Shown: piece after piece, positions 25,201 through 38,000 of the stretch
How the letters are laid out: every line of letters starts with the position of its first letter
How positions within the stretch are numbered: position 1 is the stretch's first letter
NCBI GenBank assembly: GCA_013396755.1
Contig: VWZF01003024.1
Location: 1,860,001 to 1,924,000, forward strand
Direction: 5' to 3'
Length of the DNA: 64,000 nucleotides
From: Sclerurus mexicanus
Lineage: Eukaryota; Chordata; Aves; Passeriformes; Furnariidae
Notes under the pieces: model-generated
Told to the model about the DNA's origin: nothing
Databases searched by the model: none
The model's input: only the letters and a program-made list of their open reading frames with translations
Translations under genes and position numbers: made by a program

Positions 25201-28200
25201 GGGTAATGCAGTTGGGCTCTGTGCTCTCCCTGCTTTGCTGTGCTGCATGGCTCTCCGTGTGTCTCAACTCAATTAGCAGCCAGGCAGAGATAAGCCTGTG
25301 GATAGGCATGCTGGTCATGGCAGATAAAAGCCCCAAACAATAGTTCAGTCCAATGTCCTTCACTTAATATAAAAATAGAATTTAACCCCGCTAATGAAGT
25401 AACTCAATATTTAGTTGCAACAGTCAGAAGCTTTCTATTCAAGCTGCAGGAAGATAGAAGACTACTCCTTGGTAGCTAATGCTGTCTTTGCCTCTCCTTT
25501 GCTTCTGCCGTCTGTGCCCAAGTCAGTGACCCATGTGATAAGATGGTCTAAGTCTCTTCTAGTAGCTTATGTATGCCAGGCCTTTTGGAGCATCTCTAAC
25601 ACTTCTCTCAATAGGGACAGAGGATCTTGGTGGATGACTCTTCCAAAATGAGGAAAAACAGGAAGGGAAATTTGTGCTCTGGGCTGTTTTGCAGTCTCAT
25701 GCCAGCAAACCTGGGAAATGTGTCAGGCCTTTCTGAAACGTCCCCTGGAGCAGAAAATCTGGGTCGATGGTGCCTGTGCTATCTGATATTGCTGACCCAA
25801 AAGATTTTGTACCAGCATGCCAGCCCCCCTAAGAAAGCTGGCAATGGTGGTCAACAGGGCACCAAAGCAAAAGGTTTTTACGAATGGACCTGAAGAAAAA
25901 GCAACAAGACAAAGAGGCTTTAACCTGGCTCTCAGCTTATACATGGAGGAAAGGAAAGAGGAACGCCCTGCCGTGAAGCACAGCTTTCCTCTCCCAGATC
26001 TCAATTTTAAAAGCTTTCCAGACTTTAGGAAAGGGTGGTGAAGCCAGTTCAGAGGCATTCCTGCCAGTGAGAACACAAGGTCATCAAAAACCTGGATTGA
26101 GTAAGGGTTTGGGCTTTTCTGGCTCTGCTTCCTACCATGCAAAGTCTGTCACTTCTGTCACCAAAGGATTAGTGTCATTCTGGGCTACCACCTTATCATC
26201 TGTCAGATCATCTTGTGTGCCAGTGAGTCTCGGGGTCTTTTAGGGATCTTTCTTTACTTCTTGGGGTTTACTTCAGCATCTTGTGGAGGAACCTGCTCTG
26301 CCTCTGCCATTGCAGCAGAGCAACAGTATAATTCAGCTTACTGAGCGCGGCATTTCTGCCCTGTCCTTGCTGAATGATGGCCCCAGAACAGGGACTCCTG
26401 CATGGAACTGTGTGCTCAGTGGAATCTCTGGAAGCAGAGAAAGAGGAACCTTTGAAGTCCTACTTGCAGGACTTGCTGCTTTTTCCCTTCTGCAGAACCT
26501 CCACTAAGTTTCTCAGTGCTCTTCCCTGCACCACCTGCACTTTTGTAGCCTCACAAAGTCTTTGGATTTTTCCTGTCACCCTTATCTCAATACTAATCTC
26601 TGGCCTTTTGCTTGGAACAGTAAAGATTCGAGAATCTAAATATTAAACAGGGAATATTCCCAAGTCTGTGGAAATCAGGCATGCATTCCCTTCTCTCTGA
26701 AGAGCTGTTCTCAAATATTTGGCAATGTCGTCTTTTTTAAGAGTGAAAAATCCCAACTCAAACCTCTCATTAGCAACCATAAAACGATCAGTGCAAGATG
26801 CTGCAGATGTTCTGTGAAAAATGAAGTTTGGATGAAGAGAAAAAGATAGTGGGTAGGAATATAGAACAACTGAAAAACTGTGAGAAAAGATACATTTTTA
26901 GTCCTTATGGGTAAAAGCCAAGAGTTGAAAAAAATAAGGTTGTTCCAATATGAAATTTGGAAAAGTGTGTGGGAATCATGGTTTAGAACCATATTGCTTT
27001 GGGTACCCTAAAACAAAAATTTAGCAAAACACAGATTTTCCTTATATATCACAATCTTAGAGAATTCCATTAGCATTTACCAGGTTGCAGAACATAGTGA
27101 GACCAGAGCAAAAGCTTTAAGGGAAGATATGAAATTTTGAAATGAAGCAAAGCAGCAAAATCTAAGATTCGTATGAACATTTGGAGACAGAAGAAATCCC
27201 AATGGCTTGCAAGAAATGGTATTTAAGAAGTGAGAGCAAACAGAAGTCTGCACTCTCACACTGTAGGGGATTTCTTACTAGTAATTGCTCAAGAAGCTTT
27301 CCTGCCCAGAGCCTGGATTATAATTTTGTAACCAGGATCCTTGACCACATGTAGATGTGATGCCTACATGTACAGCAAGGGAATTCAGAAAAACCTGGTT
27401 ATATAAGAAGTGGGCTGCTGTGGCCGGTAGGTTAGTCATTCCAGTAGTAAGAATACATAAACATTATTAAAAGGTGGTGTTTGTAATTATATCCAAAACA
27501 GGGCTGAACATAAGGGGTGCTGTTTGACTAATGTACCCAGTAAACATCTCCATAGGAGCTAGTCACCTCACCAGAGTCTGTCCCCCCAGTTACAGAGAAG
27601 AAATGGCCTCAGCAGGTGCTTCTGAACACCTTGACCTCTTTACTTTGAAGCAACATGAATTGTACACTAGAAGCACACATTCCTCTCTATTAAGTAAGCC
27701 TCATTGAGACTTAACATTTTGTCACACAGCACAAAAAATTTGCCAAAATGATGCCAGATGCAAATGTTTGACCTGCCTATGATGCATATAGTCCTCAAGG
27801 ACAGCTATGGTTTGAAATAGATTACAGGCAAATTACGATGTGATCTGCTCCTACAATTTTGAAGAAAGGATTGGTGAACAGGAAACATGATGAGGACCTA
27901 TAAATATTAAAAAAAATATAAAAGTTCTCAGCTAGATCTGCATTCTATTGGCTTTAAATGAAAGCCGATACAGAAGAAAAACTCACAGAATGGGAAATAT
28001 TAAAATATGTAAAAATTTACCAAGCAAGACCGTCTGTGATGGTCATCCAAGAAACATTAGATTCATGATCATGCATAGTCATAAATTACTTCTTTTCTGG
28101 AAAATTATATATTGTTTTTGGAATACAGTTTTTAATACATCAAAATACCATGATTAAAAAAACGTGAGTATTAAATATGTGATTTCTAAAACTAGGAACA

Positions 28201-28438
28201 TATGTTTACTAAAATAACATATTAGTTGTGACTGTGACAAAAGAGCACTGTCATTTGGTGGTCTGGAACTTATGCATACAATAAAGTAATCTGATTTTAG
28301 GCGCAATACTGCAAACAGGGGCATTATATTGTGCAGTGAAATGTTATGTATAATAATAGCAAGGATGATTCTAAAAAGCTGAAGAGTCATATTCAGATAC
28401 TTATTTTGTATATGTCATTTACAGTCTTGAAGTCTGGA
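22222..28438 (+). other. KCNQ3 intron 1, segment F: no gene seen
   Basis: Unique intronic sequence. A (AAAAC)n-type run lies at 24241-24283. The longest frame, 153 codons on the minus strand at 23699-24160, begins with GTG, has no recognised domain and was not called. No RNA gene was recognised. Confidence 0.6.
24241..24283. repeat. (AAAAC)n simple repeat
   Basis: Repeated aaaac/aacaact units, in intron 1. Confidence 0.9.
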
Positions 28439-28452
28439 CTGCCACCTGCTGA
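28439..28452 (-). promoter_or_regulatory. CTCF-like motif
   Basis: The plus strand reads ctgccacctgctga, matching the reverse-complement CTCF core (SYGCCMYCTRSTGG) at 13 of 14 positions. About one such match is expected by chance in a window this size, so support is weak. Confidence 0.3.
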
Positions 28453-29741
28453 AACACTGTTTAATAGGACGCTTAGGATTAATAGGACTCAATTTTCACT
28501 TCAAACCTTGATTTTTACCTGATTTCTTTCTTCTAACCCTTGATGCTGTATATCCCATGAACAGTATCATTAAAACTGTAAGTAAATTTCAGATTTCGTC
28601 CCATTCTTTTCTTTGGTTCCCCACATCAGTGTTAGTCTCCCTTCTGCTCATCCTCTGGAATTTCAGCGATTTCTTACCCTGTGATTTGCCTGTTATGATT
28701 TTATATCTGGACTCAACCATTGGACCCCTGCTGCTGCCTCTAGAAGATGAAATCAGACAGTATAGAGTCAGATATTGTCCCATTGCCATAGGATAGTATA
28801 GACTCAGCAGCTGCCTAACAACTGTCTTTATGTTTGCATGGCCACCATATGGGCATATGTGGTACATGTGCCCACGATCTGGGCAAAGCAGCAAGGGGAA
28901 GATGTACCTCATTATCATCTCTGCTGAGCAAGGGGGACTGATGAAAAAAAGGTGACATCTGTGTAACATCTTCCATGGAAAGAGGACTCAAGAAGACTTG
29001 TAGCCTTCACAAACACCACGATCCAGACCAGAAGAGGCTGGGCTGCATAGCGTCAATGCAGATTAAAATTCACAGAGGGCTCTGAACCGCAGTTGTAATT
29101 GCAGATGCCGAGGGGGGATTTCTGAGATGTGAGTTGATTAACTTGTGGGTGTTCGCAGTTGGTGTTTATCCTTTGGAAATGGTGCAGTGGGAGAACGGCT
29201 GACCCTTCCAGGATGGATTGCAGCTATGTGTAGCAACACAGGTTTTTCACCCCTTCACACCCCGGAGTACTGCAGGAAGGGGCAGGAGCTGGGCAATGTG
29301 GTCTGTGTGGTTTTTGGGACTGCAGCTCCCGCTCAGCAACTGCACCTCTGAGGTGCATTCATGCACTTCCTGCAACAGGGGTTTCAGTTCACGTTCCCTG
29401 CTCAGATCTGACCTCAAAATTATTCACTGTGAATTGGGGTCTCCAGTCTCACTCACCCTATTTTTACTGTTTTTCTGTCCTGCATGATCTGTTGTTTTCA
29501 TGGGTGGGGTCTCACATTGGCTGTGCCACACATAGTGATCAAACAAGCAGCATCCACTGTCCACCAACATCAACATTTAGGATTTTTAGTGACCAAGCAA
29601 AAGCCCTTTCACCACTGTGAGACTCCATTTCTTGCATATCAAATACATGGGTGCGATCACCTGAACATCACCTGCATTGAGTCTGTTTCATGAGGAAGGA
29701 AAGCAAGAGCGAGCTGTATCCCCTTGCTCTGTGGAGCACCG
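28453..29741 (+). other. KCNQ3 intron 1, segment G: no gene seen
   Basis: Intronic sequence between two CTCF-like motifs. The short overlapping frames are not recognisable proteins. Confidence 0.55.
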
Positions 29742-29755
29742 GTACCCTCTAGTGG
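29742..29755 (-). promoter_or_regulatory. CTCF-like motif
   Basis: The plus strand reads gtaccctctagtgg. In reverse complement this is CCACTAGAGGGTAC, a 13 of 14 match to CCASYAGRKGGCRS. It has the same orientation as the motif 1.3 kb to the left. Confidence 0.35.
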
Positions 29756-31993
29756 TAAAACCGCAGGCATTTTTAGGCAAAAGATGATGATTTCCCTGCT
29801 AACTTATCTTCTGTCTTCCTCTTGGACAAAACTCTCAACATCATCCTTAACTGACAGCAGACTTCTCTTGAATGATGTGGTAAATTCACACCTTTAGTTT
29901 AAGTAGCTAATGATGTAATATAATGATGTCATTTCCTTGGACTGTTTTCAGTGTGTTTCACCTTTCATTAAATCATTTAAATGAGCTCATGGGTGACCAG
30001 ATTTTCACACGGTATAAAGACATGTCCTGAATGGAAAGTACCAAGAGGCAGCTGCTCAAGGCTTTAAAGGGAGTGTTAGTGATTGTACCACTGTAATGGC
30101 TGTACTGTGGCAGAACATAAGTTGTTTATAGATAATCAAAGGAATCATTGTCTTGGTTGAGCTTTCATGGAGATGCAGGATAGCTGGATTGTGGATCTAG
30201 GGAAGCCAGTGAGCCACTGGCTTCATAACTGCAAGGTGGGGACAACATGGTATGGTGTGACAAAGCAAGCTTGAGGGCATGGCAGGAGCATCACAGGATT
30301 GTTAAGTGCACTGCCTGATGTCCTGAGAAGTGGGAGTGTGGTTATAAGTAGATGGGAAAAGACATATTTTTGACCCAAAGGTTGTTTCCTACCAGCCACG
30401 TAACCCATGCTCTAGAGCATGTCTGGTGAGTGGGAAAAGGTGAAACTTGTCAAAGAAATCCAGAATTATTTAGCATGAGCAAACACATTTATTTCTGGCC
30501 TAACCTCACTCAAAATAGCTGATCTGAAATTTTCCTGGCATAAGAAACTTCAGTCTGAACAGCTAATTTTAGGAAAGCCATGTCAAAGTAATCCTTTAGG
30601 GTTTGCTGTTAAGTGTTTCACTGTCATCTTTTCCTCGCATGGAGGGCAGTAGTGGATGCTGTTTGGAGGAAATTTCCCCCTCAAAAGGCAGCAGGAGTTA
30701 TCTAGATCTCACCTCTGTCCTCTTACTCCAACTGCAGAGAAGTTGGAAGTTCTCAGAACGCCGTTCTCTAGCCCTAGGTTTCCTCATACATAAAGGAAAT
30801 GAAAACCCAAGGCAGGTTAGAGGACACGTGTCTCTGAGCTGAGCCCTCGCTCTCTGCCTCCACACTGCAGGCTGTGGCTCTGCTCATTTCACCCAGTGAA
30901 ACAAAGTGGAGTTTTATTCAGCAAGAAATGAAATCACACTACAGGTATCAGATTGAAATTCCAAACAGGTACGACACAGTAAACACAGCTTGGTTCTTCA
31001 CAAGCTTTTTCCCTGGATGATTTCAGTACCTTATGCCTACCATTTCTTTGATGCACCCTAGCTATGAAAGCAGGGTATCCAGATCTTTTATGGAGACATC
31101 CTTCCAATTTCTTTACTAAACTCAAAATATTTCCTTGGCCACCTGTCTCTTTGTTCCTGTGGATCAGATTTTGGAAGCACATTAAAATGCCCATGATCTG
31201 GGTACACAAAGTACCAGAATATGAGCTTCACCCACTCTGCTTCACCTTAATCACTTATGAGACTCTCCTGATTTTTTTACCTCTCTGTGTATGAAAGATT
31301 TTGAATAGTTTGAACCTGGGAATAGTTCTACAAAACAGATCAACAAGATTGAATTGGATTTACCAGCAGTGGGAGTTAAATTTTTGGTCAAATCTCTGTG
31401 TTCTGGAGACTTGCAGACAAACTGATTTATCACGAGCTGTGTTTACTGGAGAGCAGAAATTTACCCTCTTGTTTCTCTTTCAAACCTTTTCATCTTTCCA
31501 TCCACATAGAAATGAGTGCAAAAAAAGAAGGGAAAAAAAAATGTAGTGCAGTATTCAAGGGAGGATTAGTCCTGGTGCTGCATTGTAGAGAAGCATTTAC
31601 TGTTGCCCAGGTCCCAGGATGTGCCAAGTAGATTCATTCCACTGTAACTGCAGTGCCATTTGGGAAGCACACAGAACATCGTCATGGAATAGACTTCCTG
31701 AGCAATACTGAATCGTCTGCCGTATCATACAATTCCTTCCAAAAATGCAGTATCACCCATTGCATTCTTGAACAATTAATTAATGTGTTAGTCTGTCCCA
31801 GGAATGTTCTGGTTTAGGATCTTGCCATGACTGTCAGTTTCCCCTGCTCCATCCTTGTTGAGAACCCTTGATCTTCATGAAAGCCCAGCATTCTGTTTGC
31901 CAATAGGAAGCATGGATTTTATAGGCAGTATCTCCAATGGAAATACAGAGAGGGATAACAATGCTGTGGTTTTTTTCTTTTATCTCATTCCAG
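29756..31993 (+). other. KCNQ3 intron 1, final segment: no gene seen
   Basis: Intronic sequence up to the exon 2 acceptor. The 3' splice region is pyrimidine-rich (ggtttttttcttttatctca before ttccag). No additional exon was recognised. Confidence 0.65.
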
Positions 31994-32084
31994 GTTTCTG
32001 ATTGTCTTGGGGTGTTTGATCTTAGCTGTCCTGACAACTTTCAAGGAGTATGAAACTGTTTCGGGGGACTGGCTCCTGTTGCTG
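31994..32084 (+). CDS. KCNQ3: KCNQ3 exon 2: S1 and start of S2
   Basis: The 91-bp exon starts after ...tctcattccag and ends before gtaagt. The first base completes a Val codon split with the missing exon 1. Thirty codons follow, beginning FLIVLGCLIL and ending SGDWLLLL, so the exon ends in phase 0. It encodes most of transmembrane segment S1, the S1-S2 loop (KEYETVSGD) and the first residues of S2. Its length matches what I recall for the human exon. Confidence 0.96.
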
Positions 32085-35000
32085 GTAAGTAGACTAGGGC
32101 TGGTGCATCATCCTGGTAATGCCCTTGAAGTGAAATCAGCCCCACCAGCAGGGATGGAACCTTACTCCCAGCTCTGCATGCAATAAGGTTTCTGCCACTG
32201 GTCATGGAGCAGTGACCATACACTCACATATTGATGAGTTCCTAGTCCATTGTCAACAGTTCCCAGTCTATACTGAGTTCCCAGTCCATTGTCAACACCA
32301 AGTGAGTAAAATGAAAGTGATGTTCCTGAGTAAAAAAAAAAAAAAAAGAGAGGAAAAACACTAGCCTGAGGATTTTAAATAATGGCTTTTCAATATTTGC
32401 CTAACAGTCCTTCGATCAAATTATCAGTAAATTTCCTATTGACCATGCCAGACCTAAGCACATTTGAAAACTAATTTTGGGAGGATCTTTCAAAAATTTT
32501 GATTGACTCTGTAGTATTCTACTAATCTCAGTGTTTCTTTCAAGGGAGGTCATCAGAATTTGACTCATGCTTGTGCCCAATAGCAGCATAATTGGAATTG
32601 TTGGAGGCAGTGCCTCCAAGAGAAAATTCATTTGCACAAATACATTTCTTTCTCTGTGTGTTCCAGAATGCTGGTTCTACAAATGCTGAAGCTCATGCTC
32701 AAGGCTTTATTTCTGTAGGCCTCCCATTTGGCAGAAGAATTAAAAAATAGAGAAAACCTCCCCACTAAGGGTAAACATGGCATATTCAACATTTTATGAA
32801 AATTACGCTAACAGCAAACTTCCTCTGCTCCCATAGCTGTCATGAAATAGAGAGCACAATATCTCACTTAACCTGGCCTTGTTTAAAGTATCCCTAGGGA
32901 AACCACACAGCAAAATTAGTTCCAGGATCTCAGTTTCCATTTCCCATTGTACCCTCAGAGACATGTAGATCCGAGCAAGAGGTAAATGCCAAAAGGAATG
33001 AAAGGTGAATTCCCCTTGCATGTTCCTTCACAAAAAGTGCCTGTATGAAAACACCCTCACCCCTTAGGGAATGTGAAACTTGCTTGTGGTCTCTGTTACC
33101 CTGCTTCTAGCCCATCTTTCACATTTGAAAAAGCCTGAGGTTATTTTTCCTCCTCCTGTGCTTGTTTTTATGTGGTCTCAGTGGTTTTCAGAAGCACCTA
33201 GGAGCTGTGGGTCTGAACACGAGGAATAGTGCTCCTTTCCTCCTTGCCAGCTATTTACAGAGAGGAAAAGTAACTGTGACCCCCAGGCTGCCCTTGGCCC
33301 ATCTCTGCTGAGCACCTCAGAGAAACTCTCTCCTCCCCATTCCCTCCCCATGCTTAGAAAGGTTCTTGAGCAAGGTGGAAAATCCCATGCCTCCGCCCAC
33401 CAGAAATTTAAGGGAACAATATATGCCTTAAATTTGTCTGATGTATGTCTTTATCATTGCCTTAAATTTACAATCATGTGAATATACTGTGTCCTGTCCC
33501 CATCTCTATAGATAAGGCTGCATAGATAAGGCTGCTGGTGGGTAGACCTGGGTGTGGGCATAGAGTGCAGCAGGGACTTTGCAGTCACCACTCACATATG
33601 TCTCCCCATTTTGTGTGGACCAGGGAGCCTTTTTGTGAAGTAATTGCCCTACTTTAAGGCAGGGTAAGCACTTCTCATTTACCCAACAGCAGGGTAAATT
33701 CCTCCTGGAATTAGAAAGCTGAAAAGGTATGTCCCACTTCGCCTTGCCTCTTTCATCAACCTGTGGTCTCCTCCACTTTTTTCCTCTCTCTCTCACACAT
33801 ATCCTAACACTTGTACCTCATTTCCTTCAGCTATATCCTTGTGTCCAGAATTACTGTAAAACTTCTTATGAGACTAACAATGTAGTTTGTGTCTTGGTAC
33901 AGGAAACTTTTGCCATTTTCATCTTTGGAGCAGAGTTTGCCTTAAGAATCTGGGCTGCTGGCTGTTGCTGTCGCTACAAAGGATGGAGAGGGAGACTCAA
34001 ATTTGCCAGGAAGCCTTTGTGCATGCTGGGTAGGCTCTCTACTATTGTTCTCCCCATTATATCCTTTTCCTTCTAAGCCAGTTGGGGGGATGTCAAGGAA
34101 CTGATGAATGGCAGTGCAAAGAGCACTGTAATCAGATCTGCCCTTTATGCTACAACCTGTGGCCTGCTTGGAGTATTTTTTTGAAGTAGCCAACAATAAC
34201 AATTATTTTAGAGACATGGGTATCTAGTCAGTGAGAAAAAAAATTAATCCTTCTACTCTTCAGACATACTATTCTTGTCCCAAGTCCCACTGGTAATCCC
34301 CAAAAAGACTCTCTGCCTTCAGTTTCAAACGACTTCAGATCCCAACCCTACGCCATCTTTCTCAGCCCCCTTTCATATTTGTGTTGTGTTTTACCACTGT
34401 ATTGTCAGTCTGCATTTGCAAACAAGTACCTTTGTGTTTTCACCCATGTTGTCTTTCAGGCTTTAAAGGTACTACCTATAACAATCCCTAAAACTGCTCA
34501 TTATTCATGTTTGAATCTCCTCCTGCAACTCCTCATTATATCCTCAAACCAACCATCCAACATTTAGGGGCTTGCTCTGCCCTGAGCACCTGTCAAACAC
34601 ATCCCCATTTGTTCACTGATTTTAGGATGCTCTCATTGGTTTTGATGCTGTTCAGGCCAAGCACTGGTCTTTTTGTTCTTTATTTGTACAGCATGTAGCA
34701 CTCTAGGGAGCCATGGTGTCACATGAATACACACCTCTCTTCCCTCTCCCTCCTTTTGTTCATCTCCTGGATCTAAATGGTAGACAAAATTGTAACAAAT
34801 TTTCTTTGTGCATCTGTGCCGTGTTCAATTTAGCAGTGCTCCTTTGTGTGCTACTGTTGTATAGATACCTCTTGCACTTCTGAAGGGTTTGTGAAGGCAG
34901 CAGATTGTGGTGTGAACGAATAGGATTGATACTGTCTAATGCCTTCTCAGTGACACTGTCTTCTCACTTCTGAGAATGAATCTTCATTGATATCTGCGTA

Positions 35001-38000
35001 AAGAACTGAAAATATTCTGGACTTATTAATATCATCTCTTGTTTGCCACTGGTGCAAGTTTGTTTTGAGAATGATTGGAAGTAAATAAATCTGAAATCCA
35101 CTCTTTTTGGCTGGAAATAAAATATATAAACAATTTAAAGACTGAGAACCCAGAGAATGTTTGAAGCTGTTTCATACCGCTTTCTTCTTTTATATGTATA
35201 GGATCAAAAAGCAGGAGAGAAACAAGGGAAAGAAAGAAATCAAGAAGTGCTGCAATTTTGCTTTTCAGACCTCTTCAGTTGTTCAGCAAATTGGTTCTAC
35301 GAGCACTTACCAAAAAAATATGAGCACTTCCCAAAACACTGACTTGGAGATTTTAATGGGAAAACTTAGCAAAAGAATAAAATACTAGAATTACAACTGA
35401 ATTTCTCATGTGCCGACCTGTTCACTAGAGTGTTCCTGTGGTACAGATGAATAGAAGGCTGTTTTTCTGTCAGCATTAGGACACTGTTTCTGTGCATCCC
35501 TAAGCAAGCTCAGACAGTGTCAAGCCCAGTGCATCAACCTGTAAACAGATCCTGAGGCTTTCTGGTAGGTTTTGTTCGTGATGCTGACTGTGTGGTAGCT
35601 GCAGGTATCTGTTTAATGGGAAAGAGAAGGCACTTTCAGGCAGCTTCAAAATTTGCCATGGGAAATTTGCAGCACAGCGAGATGGGATTAAAAGCAGGTG
35701 ATAGGGCCACTTTTGTTGGCAGGCTTTGTTCTTTTTGCCTTGCAGATATCTTTGTGCTGATTGCTTCAGTGCCAGTGGTTGCTGTTGGGAACCAGGGCAA
35801 TGTTCTGGCCACGTCTCTCAGAAGCCTCCGCTTCCTTCAGATCCTGCGGATGCTCCGAATGGACAGGCGAGGCGGCACATGGAAACTTTTGGGATCAGCT
35901 ATTTGTGCACACAGCAAAGTAAGTGAGGAGCTTGCAGGGCTCAGCTGGGGTCTGGGGAGAAAGATTGAAGAGAAAGAGAGGGGACGCACAGGTACAGCAA
36001 TGCCTGGTGATTTTGAAATTAGAAGCTCAAAAATTAGTTTTGTTCTGTCAGTTCTATTCCCTCTTCCATTCCCTGAACATTTCTGCCCTTTGCTTTACCC
36101 TTCTTCACTCAACAATGGTGCTAGGAAGGGAGAATATGTTCATTCCCACACATTAAAACAGGAAACTTGCCTGTACGCTGAATGGGAGCAGGGACATCCC
36201 TTTAATGTTGAAGCATGCTGGAATTTTTGACAGAAATGCCTGTGAAGCTGCAACATGTTTGTGGTGGCTTCTGAGTCTTGTCTGATCGACAGAGCAGGAC
36301 TCCAAAGGGATGGAAACAGGCTGCTTAGCAGAAGTATGGTTTCAGAGTGAACTACTGGTAAAATTTGGAAGCATGGGTCAGACAACACAGAGATGCAGAC
36401 AGTGTGAACCCAGATAGGGAAAATTTCTAAAATGATCTTTGTTTGGTCTAACTTGATGCTTCAGTCAGACACACCCCGTCTCACACCAGACAGATAGCTG
36501 TGTTCTTGTATTCTCACAAAACATTATTGCAAGTTAAAAACTATCTGCATAAGAATCCTTTAGATAAGATTTCTCATCTGCACAGGGTGTAGAAAAATTG
36601 CATATTCTCTGTGCTACATACTGCTTTTTTTAATCCGTGAATGACATTCCTGACATTTTAGGGGGTTTTGAAAATTAAAATGCCAGCTGGCACAGCATAA
36701 TTAGACTTCGCTTCTGTGTAGTGGCTGATGGGGATGCCCATCCTGCTTCATTTCTTACCAACTTCTGTTTGTTCCCTGTATAAACTTGCTACAAGGCAGG
36801 TGTCACATAAACACTGTCAAAAATGTTTCTCAGGAACAGATCATGGAAGAAGTCTGTGTACCAAAGAGATTGTTTAGAAATTGTTTAAGGTTTTGCTGTG
36901 TGGGATTTCATTCAAATGTTGCTTGTTTGGTTGCCCACCACCACCCTTTGGATCTCAGCTGGCTGAGAAAGATAAGAAGGGGTTGTGAGAACTTTGCTTT
37001 ACTGGAGACAATGAAGAAACAATTTTGCTAACAATTTCCTTCTGTGACTGCACACCAGAAGTCAGTTAAGAAAGTTCACTTATCTCAAGAACCAATTATG
37101 AAGTTCTCAGCTTCGATGATATTTTTATTTTTTCTTCCAATACAGTTATCATAAAAATGAAAAGGAATATTGATTTTTTTCTCACTTTTGAAGGCCTTCA
37201 CCAAAGATTTTTCTTCATTGTTTCAGACATTGTTGGGATATGGACTTGGGTGGCTGCATCTTCCACCTCAGTGGGATTAGACACACACCAGTCATTCTCT
37301 CTAAAGCAGGGAGGCTCAAGTTTTGTTTTCACACAGATGCTTTTCAAGGTCTGCTCTTATTGCATGAATTCATGTTGAAAACATCATTCATTCATGATGG
37401 AATCTGGTTTCATATGGCTAAAGAGAAGGAACTGCATCCTGCAGCTGTAGCTCTCTGGAGGTAGGGAGAGGGCAGAGCTGTGGTTTGTTTGCTGAGACTG
37501 ACCAAGCCTGAGGCAGAAGGGGCATGAAGAGCCAAGGTCAAGGACAGAGCCCTGCAGCAGCTGTGTCACTGGTGCAGCTACATCCCTAACCCAGCTTTAT
37601 GCAGAACCACAACTGCAGATTGCCCCAAGCTGTTCCCAAGGAAAATGCCATGTAAGGGATAATTCTTGTAAATCTCTGCATTATTTCCCACTAAGTGCTG
37701 AACTGGGCTGGTCATGGTCTGTGACCAAGCCAGCAGTGACAGCTCTGCTGTCACCCTCTGTGCTTCTCTCTCCTCCTGATGTTTACTCTGCCACTGTGGG
37801 TATTGAGGATGTTTTCAGCTCCTCCATGTCCCTCTGTTTCTTTTCCAGGAACTCATCACTGCTTGGTACATCGGGTTCCTGACACTGATATTATCCTCAT
37901 TTCTTGTTTATCTGGTTGAAAAAGATGTTCCTGAAAAAGATGCTAATGGAGTGGAGATGAAAGAAGAGTTTGAAACCTATGCAGATGCACTGTGGTGGGG

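Noticed and set aside
1..31993. Search for KCNQ3 exon 1 or an alternative first exon
   Set aside because: No GC-rich CpG island, no segment encoding the S1-proximal N-terminus and no donor in the required phase; exon 1 must lie to the left of the window.
35592..36230. 212-codon frame read as a single gene
   Set aside because: It is exon 4 of KCNQ3 (35746-35918) with intronic read-through on both sides.
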